Positions 7,090 through 13,216 of a DNA stretch of 14,908 nt are shown in pieces. Position 1 is the stretch's first letter; each line of letters opens with the position of its first letter. Origin of the DNA: CAZTXD01 sp964617995 (lineage in GTDB: Bacteria > Actinomycetota > Acidimicrobiia > Spongiisociales > ZC4RG35); the NCBI GenBank assembly GCA_964617995.1, contig CAZTXD010000089.1:1-14908 (forward strand), in the 5' to 3' direction. The notes beneath the pieces were generated by a model. The model was not told the origin of the DNA and did not search any database. It saw only the letters and a program-made list of their open reading frames with translations. A program made the translations under genes and the position numbers.

Positions 7090-7095
7090 CCTCCT
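7090..7095 (-). promoter_or_regulatory. Ribosome binding site deciding the binding-protein start
   Basis: AGGAGG on the - strand, 4 bases before GTG 7085, is the strongest Shine-Dalgarno match in the operon. It sits in the 44-base gap after the regulator gene and fits high expression of the binding protein relative to the leaderless regulator. Confidence 0.65.
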
Positions 7096-7129
7096 CGTGG
7101 TCGTGTTGTCGTCGGGTGAGGCTTTTCGT

Positions 7130-8329
7130 TCATGTCAGGGCGTGGCGTCCCCAGATCCGCTCCGAGCGGTCTCCCTCCGGTTCGCCGAAGACGGCGCTGA
7201 GCACCAGGGAGGCGGCCCCCCGCGCCCAGGCCGGGTCGTCGAACGGTTCGATGGCGATCCGGTAGGCCTCCTGGAGGCCGTCGAAAACGCTGGTGGCGAG
7301 GCTCTTCTCCATCGGGTCGAGCAGGGCGGGTCCGGCGGCGATGCCCTCCCCGCTGAGGATGACCAGCTCGGGAGCGAACAGGTTGACGACGGTGCCGACG
7401 GCCCGGCCGAGGGTGGCGCCGGCGGTGGCCAGAGTCCCGGCGAGGCGGGGTTCGTGGGGGGCGCGGCGGTAGAGCTGCTCGCGGGTGAGCTGGGGGTCGT
7501 CGAGGAGCGCCCGGGCCTTCTCCAGCAGGTAGGGCTCGGCCACGATCGTCTCCAGGCATCCCCGGTTGCCGCAGGGACAGAGGGTCCCTTCGGGGTCGAC
7601 GACCACGTGGCCCAGCTCGCCGGCGCCGCCGCGGTGGCCCCGGAAGAGGCGACCACCGGTGACGGCCGCCATACCCACGCCCCGGCCGAGGGTCACGAGC
7701 ACGAAGTCGTCGGCATCGCGTCCCACGCCGAACCAGCGCTCGACCAGGGCGAGGGTATTGACGTCGTTGTCGACCAGCACCGGCACCGACAGCGCCTCCT
7801 CGGCCAGGGCGGCCACCGGGGCGTCGTGCCAGCCGAAGAAGGGGGAGTAGCGGCAGACACCAGCCTGGCCATCGACGACGCCGGCCATACCGATGCCGAC
7901 CCCGAGGAGGCGGTCGCGGGTGTAACCGGCGGTGTGGAGGAGGTCGTCGACGAGGCCGCTCATGGCCGCCACCACTTCGTCGGGGGATCGTCCGGTGAGG
8001 GGGGCGTCGGCGTCGGCGAGGACGGTGGCCTCGAGGTCGGTGATGGCTCCCACCAGATGGTCTTCCATCAGCTTGATGCCGGCGACGGCGTAGGCGCCGG
8101 CGTTGAGCTCCACCAGGGTGGGGGGCCGCCCCCCGGTGGAGACGCTGCGGGCGCCTTCCGAGACGAGGCGGCGGGCGATCAGGTCGGAGACGATGGCGCC
8201 GACGCTGGGCTGGGAGAGTCCGGTGGCCCGGGCGATGTCGGCCCGGCTGGAGGGACCCTGCTTGATGACCTGCAGCACCCGTGCCCGGTTGATGGTGCGG
8301 ACGGTGCTGGGGTCGGCGGCAGTACTCAC
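7130..8329 (-). CDS. ROK-family transcriptional regulator (NagC/XylR type), 399 aa
   Basis: Sugar-responsive DNA-binding protein. The N-terminal winged helix-turn-helix is at about 12-65 (VLQVIKQGPSSRADIARATGLSQPSVGAIVSDL), followed by the usual GGRPP hinge at 66-70. The ROK sugar-kinase-like domain has GVGIGMAGVVD (143-153), DND (187-189), the phosphate-loop-like LVTLGRGVG (211-219), GELGH (237-241) and the zinc motif CPCGNRGC (251-258). Such proteins bind sugars or sugar phosphates and usually repress adjacent uptake and catabolic genes. The start is GTG 8327-8329, with no Shine-Dalgarno. The promoter's -10 element ends 7 bases before it, so the mRNA is probably leaderless. It is the first gene of the operon and presumably controls itself and the five genes behind it through the palindrome at 8329-8355. 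Confidence 0.93.
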   Translation of the reverse strand: MSTAADPSTVRTINRARVLQVIKQGPSSRADIARATGLSQPSVGAIVSDLIARRLVSEGARSVSTGGRPPTLVELNAGAYAVAGIKLMEDHLVGAITDLEATVLADADAPLTGRSPDEVVAAMSGLVDDLLHTAGYTRDRLLGVGIGMAGVVDGQAGVCRYSPFFGWHDAPVAALAEEALSVPVLVDNDVNTLALVERWFGVGRDADDFVLVTLGRGVGMAAVTGGRLFRGHRGGAGELGHVVVDPEGTLCPCGNRGCLETIVAEPYLLEKARALLDDPQLTREQLYRRAPHEPRLAGTLATAGATLGRAVGTVVNLFAPELVILSGEGIAAGPALLDPMEKSLATSVFDGLQEAYRIAIEPFDDPAWARGAASLVLSAVFGEPEGDRSERIWGRHALT

Positions 8330-8355
8330 TTACTTATTTATATTCCCTAAGTAAG
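8329..8355 (-). promoter_or_regulatory. Palindromic operator candidate for the ROK regulator
   Basis: CTTACTTA (8329-8336) and TAAGTAAG (8348-8355) are perfect inverted repeats separated by 11 bases, giving centres 19 bp apart, close to two helical turns. The site is AT-rich in otherwise GC-rich DNA. It spans the -10 element and the start codon of the regulator. Two-turn AT-rich palindromes of this kind are typical of ROK/XylR operators. Repressor bound here would block the promoter. Confidence 0.7.
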
Positions 8356-8365
8356 CTCTCGTCAA
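8337..8365 (-). promoter_or_regulatory. Promoter of the sugar operon (leaderless regulator transcript)
   Basis: On the - strand, TTGACG (8360-8365) and TATAAA (8337-8342) are separated by exactly 17 bases, a near-consensus primary sigma-factor promoter. Transcription should start at about 8329-8331, on or next to the GTG start codon of the ROK gene. I found no comparable promoter before the downstream genes, so it probably drives the whole six-gene operon. Confidence 0.72.
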
Positions 8366-8456
8366 GAAATAACTTGCTTCCGTCTCCGATATTGGTGTCA
8401 CACCCGCCCGGCAGTGTGGGGTCGAGTAGGTGCTCGCGGGGAGAAAGGAGAGAACC

Positions 8457-8756
8457 ATGTCCACACCTACTGCCCGGGAGGCTTTGTATCATCAACTCAC
8501 CGAGGTCCTCGGTCACGGACCGGCGGAGACACTGATGAGCTACCTACCCGACCAACAGCCCGCCACCAAGGTCGACATCGCGGATCTGCGCCAGGAGATG
8601 CGCCAGGAGATGCGCGAGATGCGAATCGAGTTCCGCGAGGATCTCAGGCACATCCAGTCGATGCTCCACGCCCGGACCCGGGTCCATGTGGCCGCCTCGT
8701 TGGGCTCGGCGGTCACCGTGGCCGGACTGGTGTTCATCGCCGCCCAGATCGTCTGA
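8457..8756 (+). CDS. Small coiled-coil protein with C-terminal membrane anchor, 99 aa
   Basis: The function is unknown. Residues 1-31 form an amphipathic N-terminal region (REALYHQLTEVLGHGPAETLMSYLP). Residues 37-70 are a charged coiled coil rich in Glu, Arg and Gln, with a near-repeat QEMRQEMREMR. Residues 77-97 are a single hydrophobic helix (VAASLGSAVTVAGLVFIAAQI). The layout resembles small tail-anchored coiled-coil proteins that, from memory, occur in several copies in actinobacterial genomes. The start is ATG 8457, with AAAGGAG (8444-8450) 6 bases upstream; a longer form from 8430 would include the binding site and is unlikely. The gene is divergent from the sugar operon. A frame-broken fragment of a related gene lies at 1195-1232. 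I found no convincing promoter in 8366-8456. Confidence 0.8.
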   Translation: MSTPTAREALYHQLTEVLGHGPAETLMSYLPDQQPATKVDIADLRQEMRQEMREMRIEFREDLRHIQSMLHARTRVHVAASLGSAVTVAGLVFIAAQIV

Positions 8757-8838
8757 GCGGAGGACGCCACGCGGTCGAGGATCCGCCGAACCTCGTCCGT
8801 CAGCCCTCAGGTGCATCTTCTTCGCCGAGCGAAACCAG

Positions 8839-8868
8839 TTGCCCCGGCCTCTACACTGCTGGCATACT
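8839..8868 (+). promoter_or_regulatory. Candidate promoter for the M20/SDR/PuuE operon
   Basis: TTGCCC (8839-8844) and CATACT (8863-8868) are separated by 18 bases, each a moderate match to primary sigma-factor elements. They lie about 80 bases before the chosen start of the first gene. The AT-rich dyad at 8866-8887 directly overlaps and follows the -10 element. This is a pattern match only. Confidence 0.4.
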
Positions 8869-8887
8869 AGTTGAATATTAAGATAGT
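8866..8887 (+). promoter_or_regulatory. Imperfect dyad, candidate operator of the M20 operon
   Basis: A 22-base dyad ACTA-N4-AATATT-N4-TAGT is centred between 8876 and 8877; an additional T8872/A8881 pair is symmetrical. It covers the expected start of transcription, and its AT content stands out from the surroundings. No regulator gene lies next to it in the window, so the cognate protein is unknown. Confidence 0.35.
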
Positions 8888-8946
8888 TGTTCCGCAGGAA
8901 GCTGCGTTACGACGCGGAGACACCAGCTCAGGGAGGTTGGGTGCAA

Positions 8947-10224
8947 ATGTCGACCGAGTTGCAGGGTGACTCGCTCACCCAGGCGGTTCTCTCGGCCCTC
9001 GTGGAAGACGAGCTCGTCGAGATGGTCCAGGACCTGATCAACATTCCCAGCCTGACCGGACGTGAGGCAGAGGTCTCCGACTACCTGGCCCAACGCTTCG
9101 GCGATCTCGGCCTGAAGGTGACCCAGCAGGAGGTCGAAACGGGGCGCAACAACGTCATCGGGACCTGGAACGGCGGCGACGAGGACGAAAGCCTCATGTT
9201 CCTCGGCCACATGGACCACGCCCCCGGCATCGGCGTGCCCGAGGCGAGGTGGGTCGACGACGAATGGATCTCAGGGATCGGCTCCTCCAACATGAAGTCG
9301 GCCTTCGCCGCCTACTACATGGCGACCAAGATGCTGATGGCAGCGGGGTTCGAGCCTCGTGGTGATATCTACCTGGCCGGTGTCGTCGGCGAGATCGAGG
9401 GCGCCCCCATCGGGGACCATCAGGGGGCCAACTGCCGGGGAGGGGGCTACGGGGCCCGCTACCTGGCCAGCCACGGCTACATACCCGACTACGTTCTCAA
9501 CGGGGAGCCGACCGGTCTCCGGGTGCAGATCGCCAACGGGGGTTACATCTTCCTGCGGCTGACGACCCGGGGTGTCACCCAGCACGCCTCCTACCGCCAG
9601 TTCGGAGTGGACGCCATCGAGAAGATGGAGTCGGTGCTGCCCCGCATCCGGGAATGGGAGGCCGAGTACCAGGCCAAGTTCAAACACGACCTGGTGGTGC
9701 CCCGGGTGAACATCGGAGCGATAGAGGGCGGCGTGCCCAACAACCCCCAGCTCGTCGCCAACTTTTGTCACGCCTATATGGACGTGATGCTGGTGCCGGG
9801 AACGAACGTCCTCGAGGTCAAGCACGAGATCCAAAGGCTGGTCCGTCGCCTCAACGAGGCCGACCCCGACCTGGGTCTGCAGATGGAGATCTACATGACC
9901 AGCCGGGGCTACGAGGTGCCATGGGACTCCCGGGTCGCCTCCACCGCCCGCAAGATGCACCGGTTCGTGACGGACCGGGACCCCGACGAGCCGGAGCCGG
10001 CACGTTTCGGGGTGTCGAGCGACAACTGGATCTTCACCGAGTTCGGAGCGGAGGGGATCACCTATGGGCCGGCCGGAAGATCGAGGGTGCTTCCCGGGGA
10101 GTACGCCGCCTACGACCCCGACTTCGGCGAGGTCATCAGTGTCAAGGACCTCATCATCTGCTCCAAGGTCTACGCGTTGACGGTGCTCGAGCTGATGAAG
10201 CCCGGCGGGCAGCCCTCGCCGTGA
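8947..10224 (+). CDS. M20-family amidohydrolase/deacylase-like protein, 425 aa (first paralogue)
   Basis: Member of the ArgE/DapE/CPG2 superfamily, which cleaves N-acyl, N-carbamoyl or peptide bonds on small molecules. Catalytic-domain landmarks are FLGHMDH (86-91; H88 ligand, D90 helper), GIGSSNMKSAFAA (110-122), GVVGEIEGAP (145-154; E149 and E151 near the base position) and NGEPTG (185-190; E187 ligand). The lid domain includes H213 in TRGVTQHAS. The usual bridging Asp is N115, and the C-terminal His ligand is absent: GPAGRSRVLPGEYAAYDP occupies that site. Both differences are shared with the paralogue at 11958. I chose ATG 8947 (GGGAGG at 8931-8936). GTG 8941 is equally possible; TTG 8887 would fall in the operator. 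It is the first gene of the operon; its substrate is unknown. Confidence 0.85.
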   Translation: MSTELQGDSLTQAVLSALVEDELVEMVQDLINIPSLTGREAEVSDYLAQRFGDLGLKVTQQEVETGRNNVIGTWNGGDEDESLMFLGHMDHAPGIGVPEARWVDDEWISGIGSSNMKSAFAAYYMATKMLMAAGFEPRGDIYLAGVVGEIEGAPIGDHQGANCRGGGYGARYLASHGYIPDYVLNGEPTGLRVQIANGGYIFLRLTTRGVTQHASYRQFGVDAIEKMESVLPRIREWEAEYQAKFKHDLVVPRVNIGAIEGGVPNNPQLVANFCHAYMDVMLVPGTNVLEVKHEIQRLVRRLNEADPDLGLQMEIYMTSRGYEVPWDSRVASTARKMHRFVTDRDPDEPEPARFGVSSDNWIFTEFGAEGITYGPAGRSRVLPGEYAAYDPDFGEVISVKDLIICSKVYALTVLELMKPGGQPSP

Positions 10225-10291
10225 CGACCGCCGTCGCCGCACCGACCGGTGCCGCGGTGAAGAGTTCCCGCCGCCATGAGCTGAGGGGCCT

Positions 10292-11071
10292 ATGGACCTG
10301 GGGATAGCGGGCCGCAAGGCCCTGATCGTCGCCTCCAGTCGAGGGCTGGGTCGTGCCTGCGCCGCTGCCCTCGCCGCCGAAGGAGTCGAAGTCGTGATCA
10401 ACGGGCTCACCCAGAGCCATCTCGACGAGACGGCCGAGACGCTGCGTCGGGACACCGGCGTCGAGGTGATGGCGGTCCGGGCGAACGTCAACACCGAGGA
10501 GGGCCGAGCCAGGCTCCTCGACGCCTGTCCCGACCCCGACATCCTCGTGAACAACAACTGGGGCCCACCCCCGGGCGCCTGGGTGGACTTCGGCTACGAG
10601 GACTGGCTGGCGGCGGTGGAGTCGAACATGCTGGCGCCGATCATGATGATCAGAGCGGTCGTCGGCGGCATGCGGGAGAGCCGGTTCGGGCGGATCGTCA
10701 ACATCACCTCCCAGATGGTCAAATCCCCCTTTCCGTTCATGGGGCTCTCCGCCGGAGCGAGGGCGGGCCTCACCGCCGCTTCCAAGGCGCTTTCTCTGGA
10801 AGTGGCCAGGGACAACGTCACCATCAACAACCTCCTCCCCGAGAGGATCGACACCGATCGGCAGGTCTACATGGCTCGGAAACGGGCCGAGACGGCCGGG
10901 ATCACATACGAGGAAGCCCGACAGGAGATGGTGGACAGCATCGCCGCCAAGCGGATGGGAAGGCCGGAGGAGTTCGGAGCGATGTGTGCCTTCCTGTGCA
11001 GTGCCTATGCCGGCTATATATCCGGTCAGAACATCCAGGTGGATGGCGGCTCTTACCGGGGAGCGTTCTGA
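10292..11071 (+). CDS. Short-chain dehydrogenase/reductase (SDR), atypical active site, 259 aa
   Basis: Rossmann-fold protein with a classical SDR layout. The glycine-rich nucleotide loop is ASSRGLG (14-20), LVNNNWG (85-91) stands in place of NNAG, N112 is the conserved helix Asn, IVNITS carries S140, and VDGG (250-253) lies near the end. At the catalytic positions 13 and 17 residues after S140, the usual Tyr and Lys are Ser153 and Arg157 (LSAGARAGL). This matches, from memory, an SDR subgroup annotated as 3-oxoacyl-ACP-reductase-like with LSN..R in that place. The reaction is therefore uncertain. The start is ATG 10292 with GAGGGG just upstream. It follows the M20 gene after 67 bases and precedes the PuuE-type gene by 3 bases, so it belongs to the same operon. 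Confidence 0.88.
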   Translation: MDLGIAGRKALIVASSRGLGRACAAALAAEGVEVVINGLTQSHLDETAETLRRDTGVEVMAVRANVNTEEGRARLLDACPDPDILVNNNWGPPPGAWVDFGYEDWLAAVESNMLAPIMMIRAVVGGMRESRFGRIVNITSQMVKSPFPFMGLSAGARAGLTAASKALSLEVARDNVTINNLLPERIDTDRQVYMARKRAETAGITYEEARQEMVDSIAAKRMGRPEEFGAMCAFLCSAYAGYISGQNIQVDGGSYRGAF

Positions 11072-11074
11072 TCG

Positions 11075-11974
11075 ATGGGGGCGAGGCAGGTCGACGGTCC
11101 ATCGGGGCGAGGCAACGGCTTCTCGCTTCCCGACGGCATGAGGATGGCGGTGTTGTTCAACGTCGCCTACGAAGGGTGGGCGACCGGAGCCACTCCCGCC
11201 ATCGGCCCCATGGGCAATCCCCTGCCGGCGGGAGCATTCGACACCCAGGCGGCGTCCTGGTCGGCGTACGGCCACCGGCGGGGTATCTGGCGGCTCATGG
11301 ACGTGTTGGCCCGGGCCGAGGTCCGCGCCACCGTATTCGCCTCCGCCTGTCTCGCCGAACACGCACCCGACACGCTCCGCGTATTGGTCGGGGAGGGCCA
11401 CGAAGTCGCCGCTCACGGCTACTCCCAGCACATCATCCCCGCCCTCCTGAACCCGGAAGAGGAGTCGGCCGATGTGGCGCGGTGCGTCGAGTTGCTCGCC
11501 TCCGTGACTGGGGCGTCGCCTCTGGGCTGGCTGTCCCCCCGGGGGACCCCCAGCCTCAACACGGCCCGGATCGCCGCCGAGCACGGGATGGAGTGGTTCG
11601 GGGACGTCTTCGACGAAGACGAGCCGTACCGGCTGTCCACCCCGGCGGGAGAGATCGTGGCCATACCCCTGAAGATGGAGGTCAACGACCTCCCCCTCCA
11701 CATGCGTTACGGGAACCCGCCCCGGGCCTTCCTCGACGTCTTCAACGACACCTTCGACGCCATGTACCAGCAGGGCGGGGACGGCTGCTACCTGGACGTC
11801 ACCGTGCACGCCCACGTCTTCGGTCGGCCGCACGGGGCGTGGACCCTGGAAGCCATCGCCCGGCGGGTCGCCCAGCACCCCGACGTGTGGGTCCCCACCC
11901 GCCTCGAACTGGCGAGATGGACGATGGAGCAAGGGCAGGCCTCCCCACAGGCGGGGGATGACAGTGGACGGTGA
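11075..11974 (+). CDS. PuuE-type polysaccharide-deacetylase-fold hydrolase, 299 aa
   Basis: NodB-homology (CE4-like) fold, closest to the PuuE/allantoinase and cyclic-imide hydrolase group rather than sugar deacetylases. Visible features are FNVAYEGW (28-35, position of the NYEEG motif), ATVFASACLAE (85-95), GHEVAAHGYSQH (108-119, H114 and H119 as metal ligands), GWLSPRGTPSLNT (151-163), GDVFDEDEPY (176-185), VAIPLKMEVNDLPL (195-208), VHAHVFGRPHG (244-254) and VWVPTRLELARW (271-282). PuuE proteins open cyclic ureides such as allantoin; this one may open a lactam or imide ring. ATG 11075 is 3 bases after the SDR stop, with GGGGAG about 11 bases upstream. ATG 11138 (MRMAVLF) is a possible later start, since the first 20 residues look non-conserved. 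Its 3' end overlaps the next gene by 17 bases. Confidence 0.85.
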   Translation: MGARQVDGPSGRGNGFSLPDGMRMAVLFNVAYEGWATGATPAIGPMGNPLPAGAFDTQAASWSAYGHRRGIWRLMDVLARAEVRATVFASACLAEHAPDTLRVLVGEGHEVAAHGYSQHIIPALLNPEEESADVARCVELLASVTGASPLGWLSPRGTPSLNTARIAAEHGMEWFGDVFDEDEPYRLSTPAGEIVAIPLKMEVNDLPLHMRYGNPPRAFLDVFNDTFDAMYQQGGDGCYLDVTVHAHVFGRPHGAWTLEAIARRVAQHPDVWVPTRLELARWTMEQGQASPQAGDDSGR

Positions 11975-13211
11975 GCGGCCGCTCGATCCGGCCCAGCAGG
12001 ACGTCGATTCCCTGGTCCAGATGACCTGTGAGCTCGTCGACATCCCCAGCGAGACGGGATCGGAAGGGGAGGTCGCCCGGTACGTGGCGACCAGGTTCGC
12101 CGAGCTCGGTCTCGACGTCGAGTTCCAGGAAGTCGAGCCGGACCGCGGCAACGTCCTCGCTCGCTGGAAGGGGGCGGCACCCGGGCCGCGGCTGATGTTC
12201 CTGGCTCACTTCGACACCTCGACCAGTCCGGGAGGGGACCTCCCATCGGGGCTCCAGGCGCGGGCGACCGTTCAAGACGGATGGATCTACGGCCTCGGTG
12301 TGTCGAACATGAAGTCGGCGTTCGCCGCCTTCCACTCGGCGATCCAGCTGCTGCAGGCCTCCGGCGGACTGGCGAGAGGCGAGATCGTCGTCGCCGGCGT
12401 GGTGGGGGAGATCGAGAGGGCTCCTGTCGACGAATGGCAGGGAAGGCGCTACCGGGGCGGCGGAATCGGTGCCCGGGTGATGCTGAATCGGGGTGTGACG
12501 GCGGATATGTGTATCAACGGCGAACCGACCGGCCTGCGTCTGCAGACGGGAAACGCCGGCTACGTCTTCGCCCGGATCTCCGTTACAGGATCACCCCAAC
12601 ACACCTTCTCCAAGAGCCTCGCGATCGATCCGATAGAGAAGGCAGCACGGATCCGGCAGCGCCTGCTCGAGTTCGAGGAGACCTACGTGAGTCGCCATCC
12701 GCATCCCGTGATGAAGCCGCTGATCAACGTGGGAGCGATCTTCGGAGGCGACCCGTTCAAACCGTCGCTCACCGCCAGGACCTGCAAGCTGTACGTGCAC
12801 ATCAACACCGTTCCCGGTCAGCAGATCAACGAGGTCAGGGTCGAGTTCGACGAGTTCCTCGACCAGCAGAGGGCGGAGGATCCCGACCTCGACGTCGCCC
12901 TCGACTTCTACCTCGCCTCCAACGGCCACTACCTGGAGCCGGACCATCCCCTGCCGCAGGCGGTGGCCCGGGCCCACCGTTCGGTGCTCGGTGAGGAGGT
13001 CCGGCATCCGAACCCAGAGCGGTACTCCGTATCCTCGGACAACTCCCCGCTGGCGGAGTTCGGCATCCCCGGTGTCACCTACGGGCCGGGGGGAATCAAC
13101 CTCTCAGGTGAGTACTCGATGTACGAACCGGGGCTGGGCGAGGTCGTCGGGATCGACAACCTGGCGGCGGCGGCACGGGTCTACGCCACGGCGGCCCGTG
13201 AGCTCCTCTGA
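11958..13211 (+). CDS. M20-family amidohydrolase/deacylase-like protein, 417 aa (second paralogue)
   Basis: It aligns by eye with the protein at 8947 along its whole length. Landmarks are LMFLAHFDTS (79-88; H84, D86), YGLGVSNMKSAFAAF (111-125; N118 instead of bridging Asp), AGVVGEIERAPVDEWQG (146-162; E151, E153), INGEPTGL (186-193; E189) and SPQHTF (212-217; H215 in the lid domain). SSDNSPLAEFGIPGVTYGPG (359-378) precedes LSGEYSMYEPGLGEVVGI, where the final His ligand would be expected but none is present. The N-terminus is shorter and the loop after the HxD motif differs, so the two copies may act on different amides or on successive products. ATG 11958 lies inside the previous gene; GTG 11964, with the GGGGG run at a better distance, is an alternative. 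It is the last gene of the operon. Confidence 0.85.
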   Translation: MTVDGERPLDPAQQDVDSLVQMTCELVDIPSETGSEGEVARYVATRFAELGLDVEFQEVEPDRGNVLARWKGAAPGPRLMFLAHFDTSTSPGGDLPSGLQARATVQDGWIYGLGVSNMKSAFAAFHSAIQLLQASGGLARGEIVVAGVVGEIERAPVDEWQGRRYRGGGIGARVMLNRGVTADMCINGEPTGLRLQTGNAGYVFARISVTGSPQHTFSKSLAIDPIEKAARIRQRLLEFEETYVSRHPHPVMKPLINVGAIFGGDPFKPSLTARTCKLYVHINTVPGQQINEVRVEFDEFLDQQRAEDPDLDVALDFYLASNGHYLEPDHPLPQAVARAHRSVLGEEVRHPNPERYSVSSDNSPLAEFGIPGVTYGPGGINLSGEYSMYEPGLGEVVGIDNLAAAARVYATAARELL

Positions 13212-13216
13212 TCGAC

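Noticed and set aside
7086..7133. ATG at 7131-7133 as the start of the binding protein, overlapping the regulator stop by four bases.
   Set aside because: No Shine-Dalgarno, and it would prepend 16 polar residues to a complete lipoprotein signal. GTG 7085 has AGGAGG.
8757..8838. Possible terminator after the small coiled-coil gene.
   Set aside because: Only weak, long-loop pairings (GCGGA/TCCGC, CGAGG/CCTCG) and no T-tract.
10239..10252. Hairpin GCACC-GACC-GGTGC between the first M20 gene and the SDR gene.
   Set aside because: Only 5 bp, with no T-tract, and the expected background of short inverted repeats in GC-rich DNA is high.
10154..12151. Long open frame on the - strand across the SDR, PuuE-type and M20 genes.
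   Set aside because: Antisense shadow typical of GC-rich DNA. Its product is low-complexity with no recognisable motif, while the + strand genes have full family motifs.
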